NCBI GenBank assembly: GCA_015061525.1
Contig: SUWK01000002.1
Location: 1-64,000 of the forward strand
Source of the DNA: Lentisphaerota bacterium
GTDB lineage: Bacteria; Verrucomicrobiota; Lentisphaeria; Victivallales; Victivallaceae
Direction of reading: 5' to 3'
Length of the DNA: 64,000 bases
Part shown: positions 19,670-29,835 of the stretch, piece by piece
Layout: each line of letters starts with the position of its first letter
Numbering within the stretch: the stretch's first letter is position 1
The notes under the pieces: generated by a model
The model's database searches: none
What the model saw: only the letters and a program-made list of their open reading frames with translations
What the model was told of the DNA's origin: nothing
Position numbers and translations under genes: made by a program

Positions 19670-21898
19670 TCATTTATATATATAATTGGAAGCCTTTACC
19701 GGCATAATATTCTGATCAACCCGGCATCTTTGCGGGACTGCTTCCAACGGAACCGACATTACCCACGCTTTACCTGTTCCGGCAATACATGCCGGATATA
19801 TTCCATCTCCAAAGGAACTGAAAAAAGATATCGGCGGCAAATCTTTATATTCAATATTCACCGTCAAACCGAGATCATAATCTACTTTTTTCTTGAACCG
19901 TACTCCGACAAACAAATGTCCGGGCACCATCCTGCCGCGGATCTCAACATCCGGATTCCCGTTCGGCACCGGATCCCCCCACGACTGCCACTCTTCATCA
20001 CTGATATCAAAAACTGATTCAGGTACAGCGATCTCTTTTTTCCCATCTTTTCTGCGTGTCAACAGCTGCAGCAAACGGTCATCAGCATAGGCAGAATATT
20101 TAACTTCCCACATCCCGGAACTCAAAAGTTTTATCCGCAACTCATTTTCGCCGTACACCGGCATGAAACTTTCAATGACCACATTATCAAATACTTCCCG
20201 AGCCACATCATGCCGGTAAACGTTCAACTCATTTCTTCCGGCAAAATAACACGCCATCCCAGCTCCGGCAGTCACCCGTTCCCCCGGCGGTATCAAACGG
20301 TACAACTCAGCAACTTCATTCCGGACATTGCTCCACTCAAGCAACCGCGGATCACCTGCCGGAAAAAACGGTATCTGGGCAAAGCAACAGCAGCTCAATC
20401 CCCCGGCTGCCGCACTGAATATCACCAGCGCATTGCCAATATTTCTGCCGGTAATTCTCCGGATGAAACCGATAGCCATCCCCTGCCCTCCACGATTTGC
20501 CTTTGCAGCAGATTCAACAAACGCGATCATCAATACCATAAGCGGTACTATCTGGTAATGACGCAGCAGATTCTGGGAGTCAAAACGGAAATCCAGCATT
20601 ATCATCAAAAAATCCGGCAGCATTATCAGTAAATACTTCGGCGCGATGATCAACGTCAGAATAAACGGCAGCAGCAATTCCAAAGCATAATCCAGATTGT
20701 GCATGGAAAACAGCGTTCCCCAGAACGCCCGGGGCCGGATCACCGGAGAAAGTGCGATCTCAAATATCGAGTTCCCCAAATGCGGGAAAAAAACCGTATG
20801 CACATACCCTCCATGCGATGCGGATATCGCCGGCATGATGACAGTCAGCAGCAGAATCGTCCAGACAGCGGAAACCACACTCAAAATAATTCCGTCACGG
20901 CGGGTCTCTTTTTCAAACATCAGGACAATGCCCCACATCACCCACATGAAACCGATAGTTTCCCGTATCCCGAGCGAAACTATCCACAAAAAAACCGCCC
21001 ACTTCCGGTATCCGGCGCGGTAACAGCACCACGCCCCGAAAACCACAGGAATGAACATGAAAACTTCGTGAAATCCATCCAACTGTGCCAGCATCATATT
21101 TACCGCCATCGGCGACAACAGAAATACCGTTCCGCAACCGAGCGCGGTCACTTTATCAAGTTTCAGGATCTTTGCACCCAATGTCAGCAGAACCGCCCCT
21201 GAAGAGATCATCAATGCACCGGTGATCAGAAATATTTCCGGAGAATGCAGCATCGCCACCGGCAGCAGAAAGATAAGAGAAATACAAAACCTGCTGCCGA
21301 GAAAACACCCCTGCACAAGGTCAAGGTAGAAGAACTTTCCCTTTAATGTGTTGGTCAACACCTCATAAAAGTGTCCCCAGTCAAACCACTGCATCCCCAA
21401 ATGGTCATACGACCACACCTGCCATAAACCACCTGCCGTTCCGGCAAGTAATGCAGCAATTCCGATAATGGCAAAAACTTTTTTCCAGGATAATTCAAAA
21501 GTAAATTCAACCATTCCCGCCCAGCGTGCCGCCGCCCATGCTCCACAAACAATATAAAGCGGAAGCATAGAGTAATTCAACGGCATCACCCAGCATAACA
21601 GCCATGCGCTCAAAGGAATGTTCGCTGACAGCACTTTTTTTGCCGCATTGCAGGTATACTCCTTTTCAAGCAGGAAATATTCCAGCGCAAAAACCAGAAA
21701 CATCACCGCTGCCGAAAAGACAAATTCCCGCCAGCCCAATTCACCGGCAATCAACTTATGAAAACGCTGATCCACAAACTCAAGTGAGAGCAGCCGCGCT
21801 CCGAAACCGGCAGATGCCGCACTCAATACCAGTAAGATGAGCAGATCCGGAAATATCCCGATTTTTTTATTTTTTCCTGACACGACTCTCTGCGGCAT
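19670..21898 (-). CDS. DUF2079-like large membrane protein
   Basis: 742 aa, multi-TM, DUF2079-like features (YDHLGMQWFDWGHFYEVLTNTLKGKFF, LFFPHLGNS). Confidence 0.65.
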   Translation of the reverse strand: MPQRVVSGKNKKIGIFPDLLILLVLSAASAGFGARLLSLEFVDQRFHKLIAGELGWREFVFSAAVMFLVFALEYFLLEKEYTCNAAKKVLSANIPLSAWLLCWVMPLNYSMLPLYIVCGAWAAARWAGMVEFTFELSWKKVFAIIGIAALLAGTAGGLWQVWSYDHLGMQWFDWGHFYEVLTNTLKGKFFYLDLVQGCFLGSRFCISLIFLLPVAMLHSPEIFLITGALMISSGAVLLTLGAKILKLDKVTALGCGTVFLLSPMAVNMMLAQLDGFHEVFMFIPVVFGAWCCYRAGYRKWAVFLWIVSLGIRETIGFMWVMWGIVLMFEKETRRDGIILSVVSAVWTILLLTVIMPAISASHGGYVHTVFFPHLGNSIFEIALSPVIRPRAFWGTLFSMHNLDYALELLLPFILTLIIAPKYLLIMLPDFLMIMLDFRFDSQNLLRHYQIVPLMVLMIAFVESAAKANRGGQGMAIGFIRRITGRNIGNALVIFSAAAGGLSCCCFAQIPFFPAGDPRLLEWSNVRNEVAELYRLIPPGERVTAGAGMACYFAGRNELNVYRHDVAREVFDNVVIESFMPVYGENELRIKLLSSGMWEVKYSAYADDRLLQLLTRRKDGKKEIAVPESVFDISDEEWQSWGDPVPNGNPDVEIRGRMVPGHLFVGVRFKKKVDYDLGLTVNIEYKDLPPISFFSSFGDGIYPACIAGTGKAWVMSVPLEAVPQRCRVDQNIMPVKASNYIYK

Positions 21899-21909
21899 GG
21901 ATCATTCTC

Positions 21910-23079
21910 TTATTTACCTGAATCAATAACCAGACCACGGCGGCGGAATGTCGGCACATCCAAGTCCTCGCTGTCAAACATCACCGGAGTGGTATTTTCC
22001 ATTATACCTTTATCTTCAACGATCAACGGTAATGGAAGCTGCTCGCCGCCGCCCATATCCGTATTGTTGTGACGGTCAACACTGCGTTTTTGCCGGTTAT
22101 CCCCCGTTTGAACCGGATTATCCAGATATCTGACAGTCAATACGGTCAGCATGATTTTACCGGCAAACTCCTCTGCTGTGGATGCCCCCATCAACAATCT
22201 TTTTTCCAGATCCTGATCGACCTGACGCGCACACAGATCAAGCACTGCTCTGGCACTGCCCAGAGAAAGTTCCGGGCCGCCGAGCAGCGAAAACGCCACC
22301 GCATCGGCGTTATCCAAACTTTCCGGACCGCCGAGCAGCGGCGACGAAAGCATCTTATCCATCGCTTCAGCAGCGGCATTTTCGCTGTTGTCCACCAAAG
22401 CTGTTCCCAGTGCGCATAATGAATGACGCCGTTTCAACACTCCGGTAAATGCGGCAAAATCCGCATTGAATAAATTCGCTCCGCCGAGAATCGCCGACAA
22501 CGCAAAAAGTGTCTTTGCCAACTCCTTGTCGGATTTTTCAAATGCTTCAGCAATCGGAGTTTCAGCTTCCAGTGTGGAAAAAAGCAAATCATTTGGCAGT
22601 GCCACCACGGCATCCGCGAGCGGCAGAATATCATTTTTCACCTTGCCATCTGCCAGCTGACGCCGCTGAAAACCTTCCATCGCAAAAGGCAGCGTCGCCA
22701 GCACTGTCGTCGTAATGTGCAGTTTTGCCGCCACCCCGAGGATCACCGGCAAGCCGCCGGATGCCAAACCTCCGCCAAGTCCGGCGACAATGATCAGCAC
22801 CTTCGTGCCGGTCAACACATTGTGCAGCACACGACGTTCATTGGCAAGCACCTGCTGACCGGAAATAACATCTCCTCCGCACCCTTTGCCGGAACGCAGC
22901 GCTCTGCCGGCCTGAATCCAGTTTTCCTCCGGCACTCCGGAAGCCTGCAAACTTTCCACATCGCTGTCCACTGCCAACAGACGGAACTTATCAGATGAAT
23001 CCAGAAGCGTGAACTGCCGGAGAATCCGGCAACCGGCTCCGCCGAGTGCCATTATCGTAATTTTTTCAGAATCGCTCAT
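21910..23079 (-). CDS. ftsZ: Divergent cell division protein FtsZ
   Basis: GGAGCRIL N-terminal loop, VAGLGGGLASGG in place of GGGTGTG, NADFAAF T7-like loop, C-terminal DLDVPTFRRR conserved-tail-like peptide, immediately downstream of ftsA with an ATGA overlap. Confidence 0.85.
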   Translation of the reverse strand: MSDSEKITIMALGGAGCRILRQFTLLDSSDKFRLLAVDSDVESLQASGVPEENWIQAGRALRSGKGCGGDVISGQQVLANERRVLHNVLTGTKVLIIVAGLGGGLASGGLPVILGVAAKLHITTTVLATLPFAMEGFQRRQLADGKVKNDILPLADAVVALPNDLLFSTLEAETPIAEAFEKSDKELAKTLFALSAILGGANLFNADFAAFTGVLKRRHSLCALGTALVDNSENAAAEAMDKMLSSPLLGGPESLDNADAVAFSLLGGPELSLGSARAVLDLCARQVDQDLEKRLLMGASTAEEFAGKIMLTVLTVRYLDNPVQTGDNRQKRSVDRHNNTDMGGGEQLPLPLIVEDKGIMENTTPVMFDSEDLDVPTFRRRGLVIDSGK

Positions 23080-24323
23080 TTGCCACCCCGCCGTCCAAGC
23101 CACTGGCTGAATACATTCACCATCTTATTGATCCCACGCTCCCGGACCGGAGCAAAATTCTGCTGGAAGAACGCCGCAACTTTCAACGCTCCCCAAACCG
23201 CACTGAAACGGGGGGAATCCAAATCGACTCCGGCACCACCGGCATCCGAAGGCACCCCGATACGGCAATTCATATCAAATATGTCGCTGAAAAGCTCCCG
23301 GCTGCGGAAAAATTCCGCTCCTCCGCCGGTCAAAATACCTCCTGCACCAAGCGCACGGGGAGCATTTTTGTCACGCAGCTGTTTGCGGATAAGTTCAAAT
23401 ATCTCGCGCAGCCGGGCATCAACGATCACCTCAAAGGAAGATAACGGGATCGTCCGTGTCCTGCCGGTAACTCCGGGCAATTCCAACGCAGCACGCTTTT
23501 CACGGATCGCTTTCTCAAGCGAACCGCTCTCCAGAAGTTTACGGCATGTGTCGATATGCAGTTTCAACCCTATCGCCAGATCGTTGGCGACATGTTCCAT
23601 ACCCAGCTGAATAACTCCGGATGCGCAAACACCACGGTCAAAATACACCAGATACTCCGTGGAACCGGCTCCCAGATCAACCAGCAAAGCTCCATTTTCC
23701 TTTTCCAATTCACTGCAAATACCGATCCCGGCAGCAAGCGGGGCGAAGACCGGTTCGATTCTGGCATCTTCCACTCCGGCATTGATAACTACCGAACGGT
23801 AATTTTCTATCCGGCTGGCAACGGCATGGATGATATGTACGAAAGCCTCCAGACGGCTGCCGGACTGCTGCAGCGGATTGCTGACCCGCCGGTTATCCAC
23901 CAGATAATGGGATACTGAGGTGTTGATGATTTCTCTGCCGCTGCTCAAAACGATCACTTTTGCATTTTCATTGGCTTCCTGCTTCTCGTTTTCAGTAATG
24001 ATACGATCCGGATTTTTGACCGTAACACTGCCTTTCGCCGGATTGGATTCAATACCGCAGCCGGAAACCAGCACCGTCAGCAAGTGACAGTTGACCAATT
24101 CTCCGCCGGAACTGCGGTCAGCATCCTCCAATGCCTTGCCGAATGCCTCCGATGCCCGTTCGATATCGGCGATCTCGCCTTTTATCACCGCACCGGGAAC
24201 ATGCACTATCCCCTGCCCGAGAATCGCGTTGACCTCGCCGCGGCTGCCGGCTTCACCGATAAGCACCTGGATCTTGGAAGTGCCGAATTCCACAGCGCAA
24301 ACAACATTGCGTTTATTGAACAT
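23076..24323 (-). CDS. ftsA: Cell division protein FtsA
   Basis: VCAVEFGTSKIQVLIGE actin-fold phosphate-1 motif, VDLGAGSTEYLVYFDRGV phosphate-2 motif, GILTGGGAEF; adjacent to ftsZ. Confidence 0.93.
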   Translation of the reverse strand: MFNKRNVVCAVEFGTSKIQVLIGEAGSRGEVNAILGQGIVHVPGAVIKGEIADIERASEAFGKALEDADRSSGGELVNCHLLTVLVSGCGIESNPAKGSVTVKNPDRIITENEKQEANENAKVIVLSSGREIINTSVSHYLVDNRRVSNPLQQSGSRLEAFVHIIHAVASRIENYRSVVINAGVEDARIEPVFAPLAAGIGICSELEKENGALLVDLGAGSTEYLVYFDRGVCASGVIQLGMEHVANDLAIGLKLHIDTCRKLLESGSLEKAIREKRAALELPGVTGRTRTIPLSSFEVIVDARLREIFELIRKQLRDKNAPRALGAGGILTGGGAEFFRSRELFSDIFDMNCRIGVPSDAGGAGVDLDSPRFSAVWGALKVAAFFQQNFAPVRERGINKMVNVFSQWLGRRGGK

Positions 24324-24411
24324 TTATTCTGCCTTTTCAGTTAATAATGTACTCAAGGAGAATATAACTCCATCCGGGCAATTAGTCAAGTTCTTTTCTG
24401 CAAAAAAGAGT

Positions 24412-24780
24412 TTACTTCACCGCCCCGAGGCTGATCAATCTTATCGGAAACAGTATTACCTGATAGACAAGTTGAAACGGAGCATACCCGCCGATGATAC
24501 AGTTGCTCACACCATTGTCAAAGTAACCGAACGGCGCACCGAGCGTACACTGAACAGCTCCAAGCGGCAGACAAAGTATTTTGACGGCAGATTCACCGAT
24601 CTTCATCAAACCGATGCCGCCGGACTGCATGGCATTGGCTGCATGAGGACTCCAGATGGCGGCAAGTTCCAATGCTTTCGGTGCAGCAGCAGTGACCGTT
24701 GCCGGTTCCAATGCCTCAACCTGACGGACATATAAAGCCGCGATCATCAACAGCAGCAGAGCAAAACAATTTCTTTTCAT
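24412..24780 (-). CDS. Small exported protein, paralogue of the CDS at 57341-57745
   Basis: 122 aa with signal peptide; ungapped similarity to 57341-57745 (ALEPATV...GIGLMKIGESAVKILCLPLGAVQCTLGAPF). Confidence 0.7.
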   Translation of the reverse strand: MKRNCFALLLLMIAALYVRQVEALEPATVTAAAPKALELAAIWSPHAANAMQSGGIGLMKIGESAVKILCLPLGAVQCTLGAPFGYFDNGVSNCIIGGYAPFQLVYQVILFPIRLISLGAVK

Positions 24781-24784
24781 CCGC

Positions 24785-26317
24785 TCACCTCCCTATGCGC
24801 CAGATGCGGCAATCATCCGGAACATTTTTCACAGTATGCTCCGGCAGCCAGAGAACCATTACCGCAGATTTGGCAAACCACGCGTTGAGATAAAGGAACC
24901 TGCCGTTCTTTTTCAACCCTTCAACTGCCGCTTTTTTCGCCGGCATCAACAGCAAATACCCCTTCCCCGGACGGATCTCTGCCGTTTCCACAGGATGCAG
25001 TTCATAAATCATGCAGGATAAATTCCCGGCTTTGCCCGGTTCACCCAATAGCCCGCACATCACATTGGTTTCACTTTGATTTTCATCCAACGCATTGATT
25101 TCCCCCGGAACAGATTCCATACAGGCTATCCGCCGGAAATCCCCGCGCGCCATGCGATGATCAAACTGCATCAGCTCATCCTGATAAACTCCGCAAATAA
25201 TCGGATATCCGCAGCTTGCACGGTAAACCGGCAGAACATCTGCCGGTAGCTCTTTATTGACTTTGCTGAATTCAGCGGCATAATCCACCATTTTCCATTC
25301 GGAATACTGCATAAAAATTCCTCCGGCACCCAGTACGATCGCCAAAATTCCGCTTAACAGCACCGGTTTTTTGAACTTTGCCGCCGATTCAGCAATACCG
25401 ATACCGGCGGCGACGGCAATCGCTGCCGGCAAATAAAGATATGTCCTCGCCGGTCCGGCGTTGCTGAACAGTGCCAATACCAACGGCAGCATAAGCAATC
25501 CTGCCGCCAACAACCTTTCCGGACGGAATATCCACGCCGGAACCGATGCCAGAAATACCGGCAAAAAAACCAACGCGGTCAACGTCACATACAGAAAACT
25601 GCCGAATCCGGCAACTGAAGATATCTCTTCGCCCCACTTCTGTCCGGCACGCAGAGCTTGAAAATTTATTCCGTAAAAAATTCCGGCAAACACAGCCAAT
25701 ATTCCGGCAGCGATCCACATCGCTTTGGACTTGCGCTCTTTACTGCCGGAATAAATCAGATAACCTATACCGGCCGGCAGCAGAAACAACGCTCCCGTCG
25801 GCACCGAAAGAATCGTTCCCATCCCGCCGACAACGCACCACACTGCCGCACGCCGGGGATCATCTTTTGCAGAACTCATGGCCCATACACACAGCAAAAG
25901 AAAAAACAATTGCAGCGTATATCCGCGCGCAACTCCGCTGTAAACAGCAAGCGGCATACAGAGCATACTCAACACTGCTGCACTGACAAATGCTCCCATG
26001 CGGTTTTTCCGGCTCCATTTCCATGCCATTTCTCCGCAAAGCAATGGCACGAACGCTCCGGAAATCAGCGAACTCAAACGCAATATCAACGGTGCGGAGG
26101 AAAAATCATGCAGGATTTTCAAGCACAATGTATTGAGCGGATGATTATTCGGTAAAGACAGATCAGTAAGTATCCTGAGCGTACTCAACGGAGCAAAATT
26201 CAGCAGACTCCACCACTCATCATAGGTAAGATTGGCAGTCATCAGCAGAACCGGCAAAATCAACGCCGCCGGTACGATCAACCGGGAAACTTTTTGTTTC
26301 AGCAGCGTTTCATCCAT
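24785..26317 (-). CDS. GT-C/GT39-like multi-TM membrane protein
   Basis: 510 aa; LTYDEWWSLLNFAPLSTLRILTDLSLPNNHPLNTL, a typical GT39-like first loop. Confidence 0.65.
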   Translation of the reverse strand: MDETLLKQKVSRLIVPAALILPVLLMTANLTYDEWWSLLNFAPLSTLRILTDLSLPNNHPLNTLCLKILHDFSSAPLILRLSSLISGAFVPLLCGEMAWKWSRKNRMGAFVSAAVLSMLCMPLAVYSGVARGYTLQLFFLLLCVWAMSSAKDDPRRAAVWCVVGGMGTILSVPTGALFLLPAGIGYLIYSGSKERKSKAMWIAAGILAVFAGIFYGINFQALRAGQKWGEEISSVAGFGSFLYVTLTALVFLPVFLASVPAWIFRPERLLAAGLLMLPLVLALFSNAGPARTYLYLPAAIAVAAGIGIAESAAKFKKPVLLSGILAIVLGAGGIFMQYSEWKMVDYAAEFSKVNKELPADVLPVYRASCGYPIICGVYQDELMQFDHRMARGDFRRIACMESVPGEINALDENQSETNVMCGLLGEPGKAGNLSCMIYELHPVETAEIRPGKGYLLLMPAKKAAVEGLKKNGRFLYLNAWFAKSAVMVLWLPEHTVKNVPDDCRIWRIGR

Positions 26318-26323
26318 ATGATC

Positions 26324-27463
26324 TCACCGGCATTCCCGGGCTTTGGCACGTGCTTCAGCATCAGCAGCCAAGACCTGTTCCAAAGATGTTTGCGGTTCAG
26401 AAACCGTATTTTCCATCACTTTACCCACGATTCTCCATATCCCGCCGAATTCGATTTCCCCATTACAGAACCTTTCTACAGCGACCTCATTGGCGGCATT
26501 CATCACCGCCGGCATGGTTCCTCCGGAACGCAAAGCGTGTTCCGCAAACTCAAGAGAGGGAAATTTATTTCTGTCCGGAGCAAAAAATTTCAGTTCCGCA
26601 AGTTTCGCCAGATCCATTTTGCTCCCCGGCTTCTCCAGCCGCTCCGGATAACTCAATCCGTACGCAATCGCCAGACGCATATCCGGTGCCGACATCTGCG
26701 CCAGCATGGAACCATCAGTCAATTCAACCAGTGCATGAATGATCGACTGAGGATTTATTATCACATCCAACTGTTCCGGTTCAAGACCGAAAAGGTATCT
26801 CGCCTCGACCAATTCCAACGCTTTATTCATCATGGAGGCAGAGTCGATCGTGATCTTGCGCCCCATGCTCCACGTCGGATGCGCCAGCGCATCACTCAAT
26901 GCGGCACGTTCGATACGCTCCTTTTCCCAAGTCCGGAACGGCCCGCCGGAAGCAGTAAGCCAAACCTTGGCGATCTCATCACGCCGTCTGCCGGCAAGGC
27001 ACTGAAACACTCCGGAGTGTTCACTGTCCACCGGCACGATCGCTCCGGAACGTGCCGCAGCTTTCATCACCAGTTCCCCGGCAAGCACCAGCACCTCTTT
27101 GCTCGCCAATGCCACAGTTTTACCGGCTTCCAGTGCCGCCAGCACCGGCAAAATACCACCGGTCCCGATGATCGCACAGAGAACGATATCCACATCCGGC
27201 TGCTGCACCGCTTCGATCATCGCCTCCATACCAAACCCGGTTACAGCCCGGGAACCGATCTTCGCTGCAAGTTGAGGATATTTTTCAGCAGATGCGGTAA
27301 TCACCTGCTGCGGCGAAAGCAGCGCAGTCTGGCGGCAGAGTTCATCAATATTATCTTTAGCTGCAAGTGTATGCACCGAATAACGGTCCCTGTTCGCCGC
27401 CAATACGTCAGCCGCATTGCCGCCAATTGAACCGGTAGCTCCGAGAACTGCTACTTTACGCAT
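26324..27463 (-). CDS. dxr: 1-deoxy-D-xylulose-5-phosphate reductoisomerase
   Basis: VAVLGATGSIGGNAADVL, ALASKEVLVLAGELV, PVDSEHSGVFQCL, TASGGPFR motifs. Confidence 0.96.
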   Translation of the reverse strand: MRKVAVLGATGSIGGNAADVLAANRDRYSVHTLAAKDNIDELCRQTALLSPQQVITASAEKYPQLAAKIGSRAVTGFGMEAMIEAVQQPDVDIVLCAIIGTGGILPVLAALEAGKTVALASKEVLVLAGELVMKAAARSGAIVPVDSEHSGVFQCLAGRRRDEIAKVWLTASGGPFRTWEKERIERAALSDALAHPTWSMGRKITIDSASMMNKALELVEARYLFGLEPEQLDVIINPQSIIHALVELTDGSMLAQMSAPDMRLAIAYGLSYPERLEKPGSKMDLAKLAELKFFAPDRNKFPSLEFAEHALRSGGTMPAVMNAANEVAVERFCNGEIEFGGIWRIVGKVMENTVSEPQTSLEQVLAADAEARAKARECR

Positions 27464-27491
27464 TGGATGACAAACCTTTCCGGAAATAATT

Positions 27492-28574
27492 TCACCGTTT
27501 CAAAAGCCACACCTGATACGCCAGAAATCCGGCAATCAACAACAATATGAGAATGATCACCCGATAAATATTACGGCGCAAAAACAAAACAAAATTCCGT
27601 ACCGCCGATGCCTGCTGTGCCGTCGGAGCATATCCGGAAAGCACGGCATTTATATCACTGCGCAATTCCATGGCATCACTGTAACGATCCGCCGGATCAA
27701 GAGCCATCGCTTTCTGACAAATTGCCTGCAATCCAAGCGGCAGTTGGGTTCCTTCTACTGACGGCAACGGTATCCTGCCGGAAACTGTCCGGCGCAGTAT
27801 CTCTGCCTGCGGCAAACCGGAAAGCGGTGAATCCAACATCAGAATCGCATACAAAATCGCTCCGAGAGCATAAATATCCGCCGCCTTCCCCGGAGAACTG
27901 CTGCCGGAAATCAACTCCGGAGCCATATAACCGGGCGTCCCTTTGATCTGACCGTTTTCCCCGGTCATGATATCACCGGCAAGTCCCCAGTCAATCACCT
28001 GAACCTCGCCGAAGTCACCGCAGTGTATATTGCCCGGTTTCAAATCGAAATGACAAATATTCATCGAATGGGCAAACGCCACAGCGTTACACACCCGTAC
28101 AAACATCTGGATCAAACGTATCTGGGGAAACTTTTTTGCAGTTTCCTCATCGCCGGCACGCAATTTTTTCAACACCACTGCCAATGTGGAACCGCGCAGG
28201 TATTTCATGATAAAAAACGGTGATCCGGACATGTCTATACCCAAATCATAAACCGGCACGATATTGGGATGTTCAAGTTTGGCAGTGATCTGTGCTTCCA
28301 GAACGAAACGGTTCAAATCACGCACCGGACGATCACGGAAATCCGGCATGATCGCCATCGCCACATCCCGCCCGGTATCCCGGTCGTGAACGAGCAGCAC
28401 ACCTTTCATCCCGCCGAAACCGATGCTGCGGATAAACTTGTACCGCTCCTGCGGTTTCAGCGGCAGCGATGCCAGCAGATTATCCGTCTCTCCGGATTTG
28501 GATTCATCCTGGAGAATGATAGTAGCTTCAGTATCAATATCAGGCGCGTTCAAGTTTCGGTTTGGCTTCTCCAC
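27492..28574 (-). CDS. Hanks-type Ser/Thr protein kinase with atypical catalytic lysine, C-terminal TM anchor
   Basis: [54 protein letters not shown]-terminal hydrophobic [18 protein letters not shown]; overlaps clpX by 35 nt. Confidence 0.9.
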   Translation of the reverse strand: MEKPNRNLNAPDIDTEATIILQDESKSGETDNLLASLPLKPQERYKFIRSIGFGGMKGVLLVHDRDTGRDVAMAIMPDFRDRPVRDLNRFVLEAQITAKLEHPNIVPVYDLGIDMSGSPFFIMKYLRGSTLAVVLKKLRAGDEETAKKFPQIRLIQMFVRVCNAVAFAHSMNICHFDLKPGNIHCGDFGEVQVIDWGLAGDIMTGENGQIKGTPGYMAPELISGSSSPGKAADIYALGAILYAILMLDSPLSGLPQAEILRRTVSGRIPLPSVEGTQLPLGLQAICQKAMALDPADRYSDAMELRSDINAVLSGYAPTAQQASAVRNFVLFLRRNIYRVIILILLLIAGFLAYQVWLLKR

Positions 28575-29835
28575 GCACCACCTCGGCTGTAATCACACAA
28601 CGGTTCTGCCCCTTGCGGTCAGGCGCAAGAAACATCACGTCAAGCATAAGTTTTTCCATTATCGCCCGCAAACCGCGCGCGCCGGTTCCCCGCTTGACCG
28701 CCCGGTCCGCCAACTCTTCCAGTGCATCCGGAGTAAACTGCAGATCCACATCTTCCATCGCCAACAGACGGCGGTACTGCTTGATCAGAGCATTTTTCGG
28801 CTCCTGCAGAACTTTCACCAGAGCCGCCTTATCCAACGGTTCAAGCGCAGCGATCACCGGCAGGCGTCCGATGAGTTCAGGAATCAAGCCGAAATGCACC
28901 AGATCTTCAGGTTCGCACTCTTTGAAAAGCTTGCCGACATCCTCGGTAAGTTCCAGCTCGCTGATCTCCCGGGAACCATTGTCCCCGAAACCGAGTACCC
29001 GGTTCCCATTGCGCCGTTTGACAACTTTATCCAACCCGACGAAAGCTCCGCCGCAGATAAAGAGAATATTGCTGGTGTCAATGTGCAGAAATTCCTGATT
29101 GGGGTGCTTTCTGCCGCCCTGCGGCGGAACATTGGCAACTGTCCCCTCAAGGATCTTAAGCAGTGCCTGCTGCACACCCTCACCGGAAACATCCCGGGTA
29201 ATGGAGGCATTTTCACCCTTGCGGGAAATTTTATCCAGTTCATCAATGTAAATAATACCGATCTGGGTTCTTTCAATATCATTACCCGCTGCCTGATAGA
29301 GGCGGAGCAGAATATTTTCCACATCCTCACCGACATATCCGGCTTCAGTCAATGTTGTAGCATCGGTAATGGCAAAAGGTACATCCAGCATTTTGGCAAG
29401 CGTCTGGGCAAGCAGAGTTTTTCCGCAGCCGGTAGGACCGAGCAACAGAACATTGCTCTTATCCAGTTCCACATCAGCAAGCTCCTCCGGAAGAGTCTCA
29501 TCTTTGCCGGTGAATTTGGTTTTCAAACGGGAGTAATGGTTGTGAACAGCCACCGCCAGTACCCGCTTTGCCTGTTCCTGCCCGATAACGAAACGGTCAA
29601 GTTCAGCTTTGATCGCTGCCGGAGTCGGGACCTGAAGTTTGGCAATCGGAGAAGCGGCACTCTTTTTACCGCTCCTTTCCGCCTGCAAATCACAGATGAT
29701 CTCATGCCCCTTATTCACGCATTCAGAACAGATACTCAATCCCTCGTACATGCTGGGAATAAAGAATACATCTTTTTTCTGACCTGCTTCACTGCCGCAG
29801 AAGGCACAGATCTGTTTATCTCGGGACTTTGCCAT
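28540..29835 (-). CDS. clpX: ATP-dependent Clp protease ATP-binding subunit ClpX
   Basis: N-terminal Zn finger CAFCG...[32 protein letters not shown]. Confidence 0.96.
   Translation of the reverse strand: MAKSRDKQICAFCGSEAGQKKDVFFIPSMYEGLSICSECVNKGHEIICDLQAERSGKKSAASPIAKLQVPTPAAIKAELDRFVIGQEQAKRVLAVAVHNHYSRLKTKFTGKDETLPEELADVELDKSNVLLLGPTGCGKTLLAQTLAKMLDVPFAITDATTLTEAGYVGEDVENILLRLYQAAGNDIERTQIGIIYIDELDKISRKGENASITRDVSGEGVQQALLKILEGTVANVPPQGGRKHPNQEFLHIDTSNILFICGGAFVGLDKVVKRRNGNRVLGFGDNGSREISELELTEDVGKLFKECEPEDLVHFGLIPELIGRLPVIAALEPLDKAALVKVLQEPKNALIKQYRRLLAMEDVDLQFTPDALEELADRAVKRGTGARGLRAIMEKLMLDVMFLAPDRKGQNRCVITAEVVRGEAKPKLERA

Noticed and set aside
23745-23775. GGTTCGATTC resembling a tRNA T-arm
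   Set aside because: Lies inside ftsA coding sequence and no surrounding cloverleaf could be drawn.
26294-27430. 378 aa + strand ORF opposite dxr
   Set aside because: Shadow of the strongly supported dxr gene; composition His/Arg/Gln-rich as expected for antisense translation.
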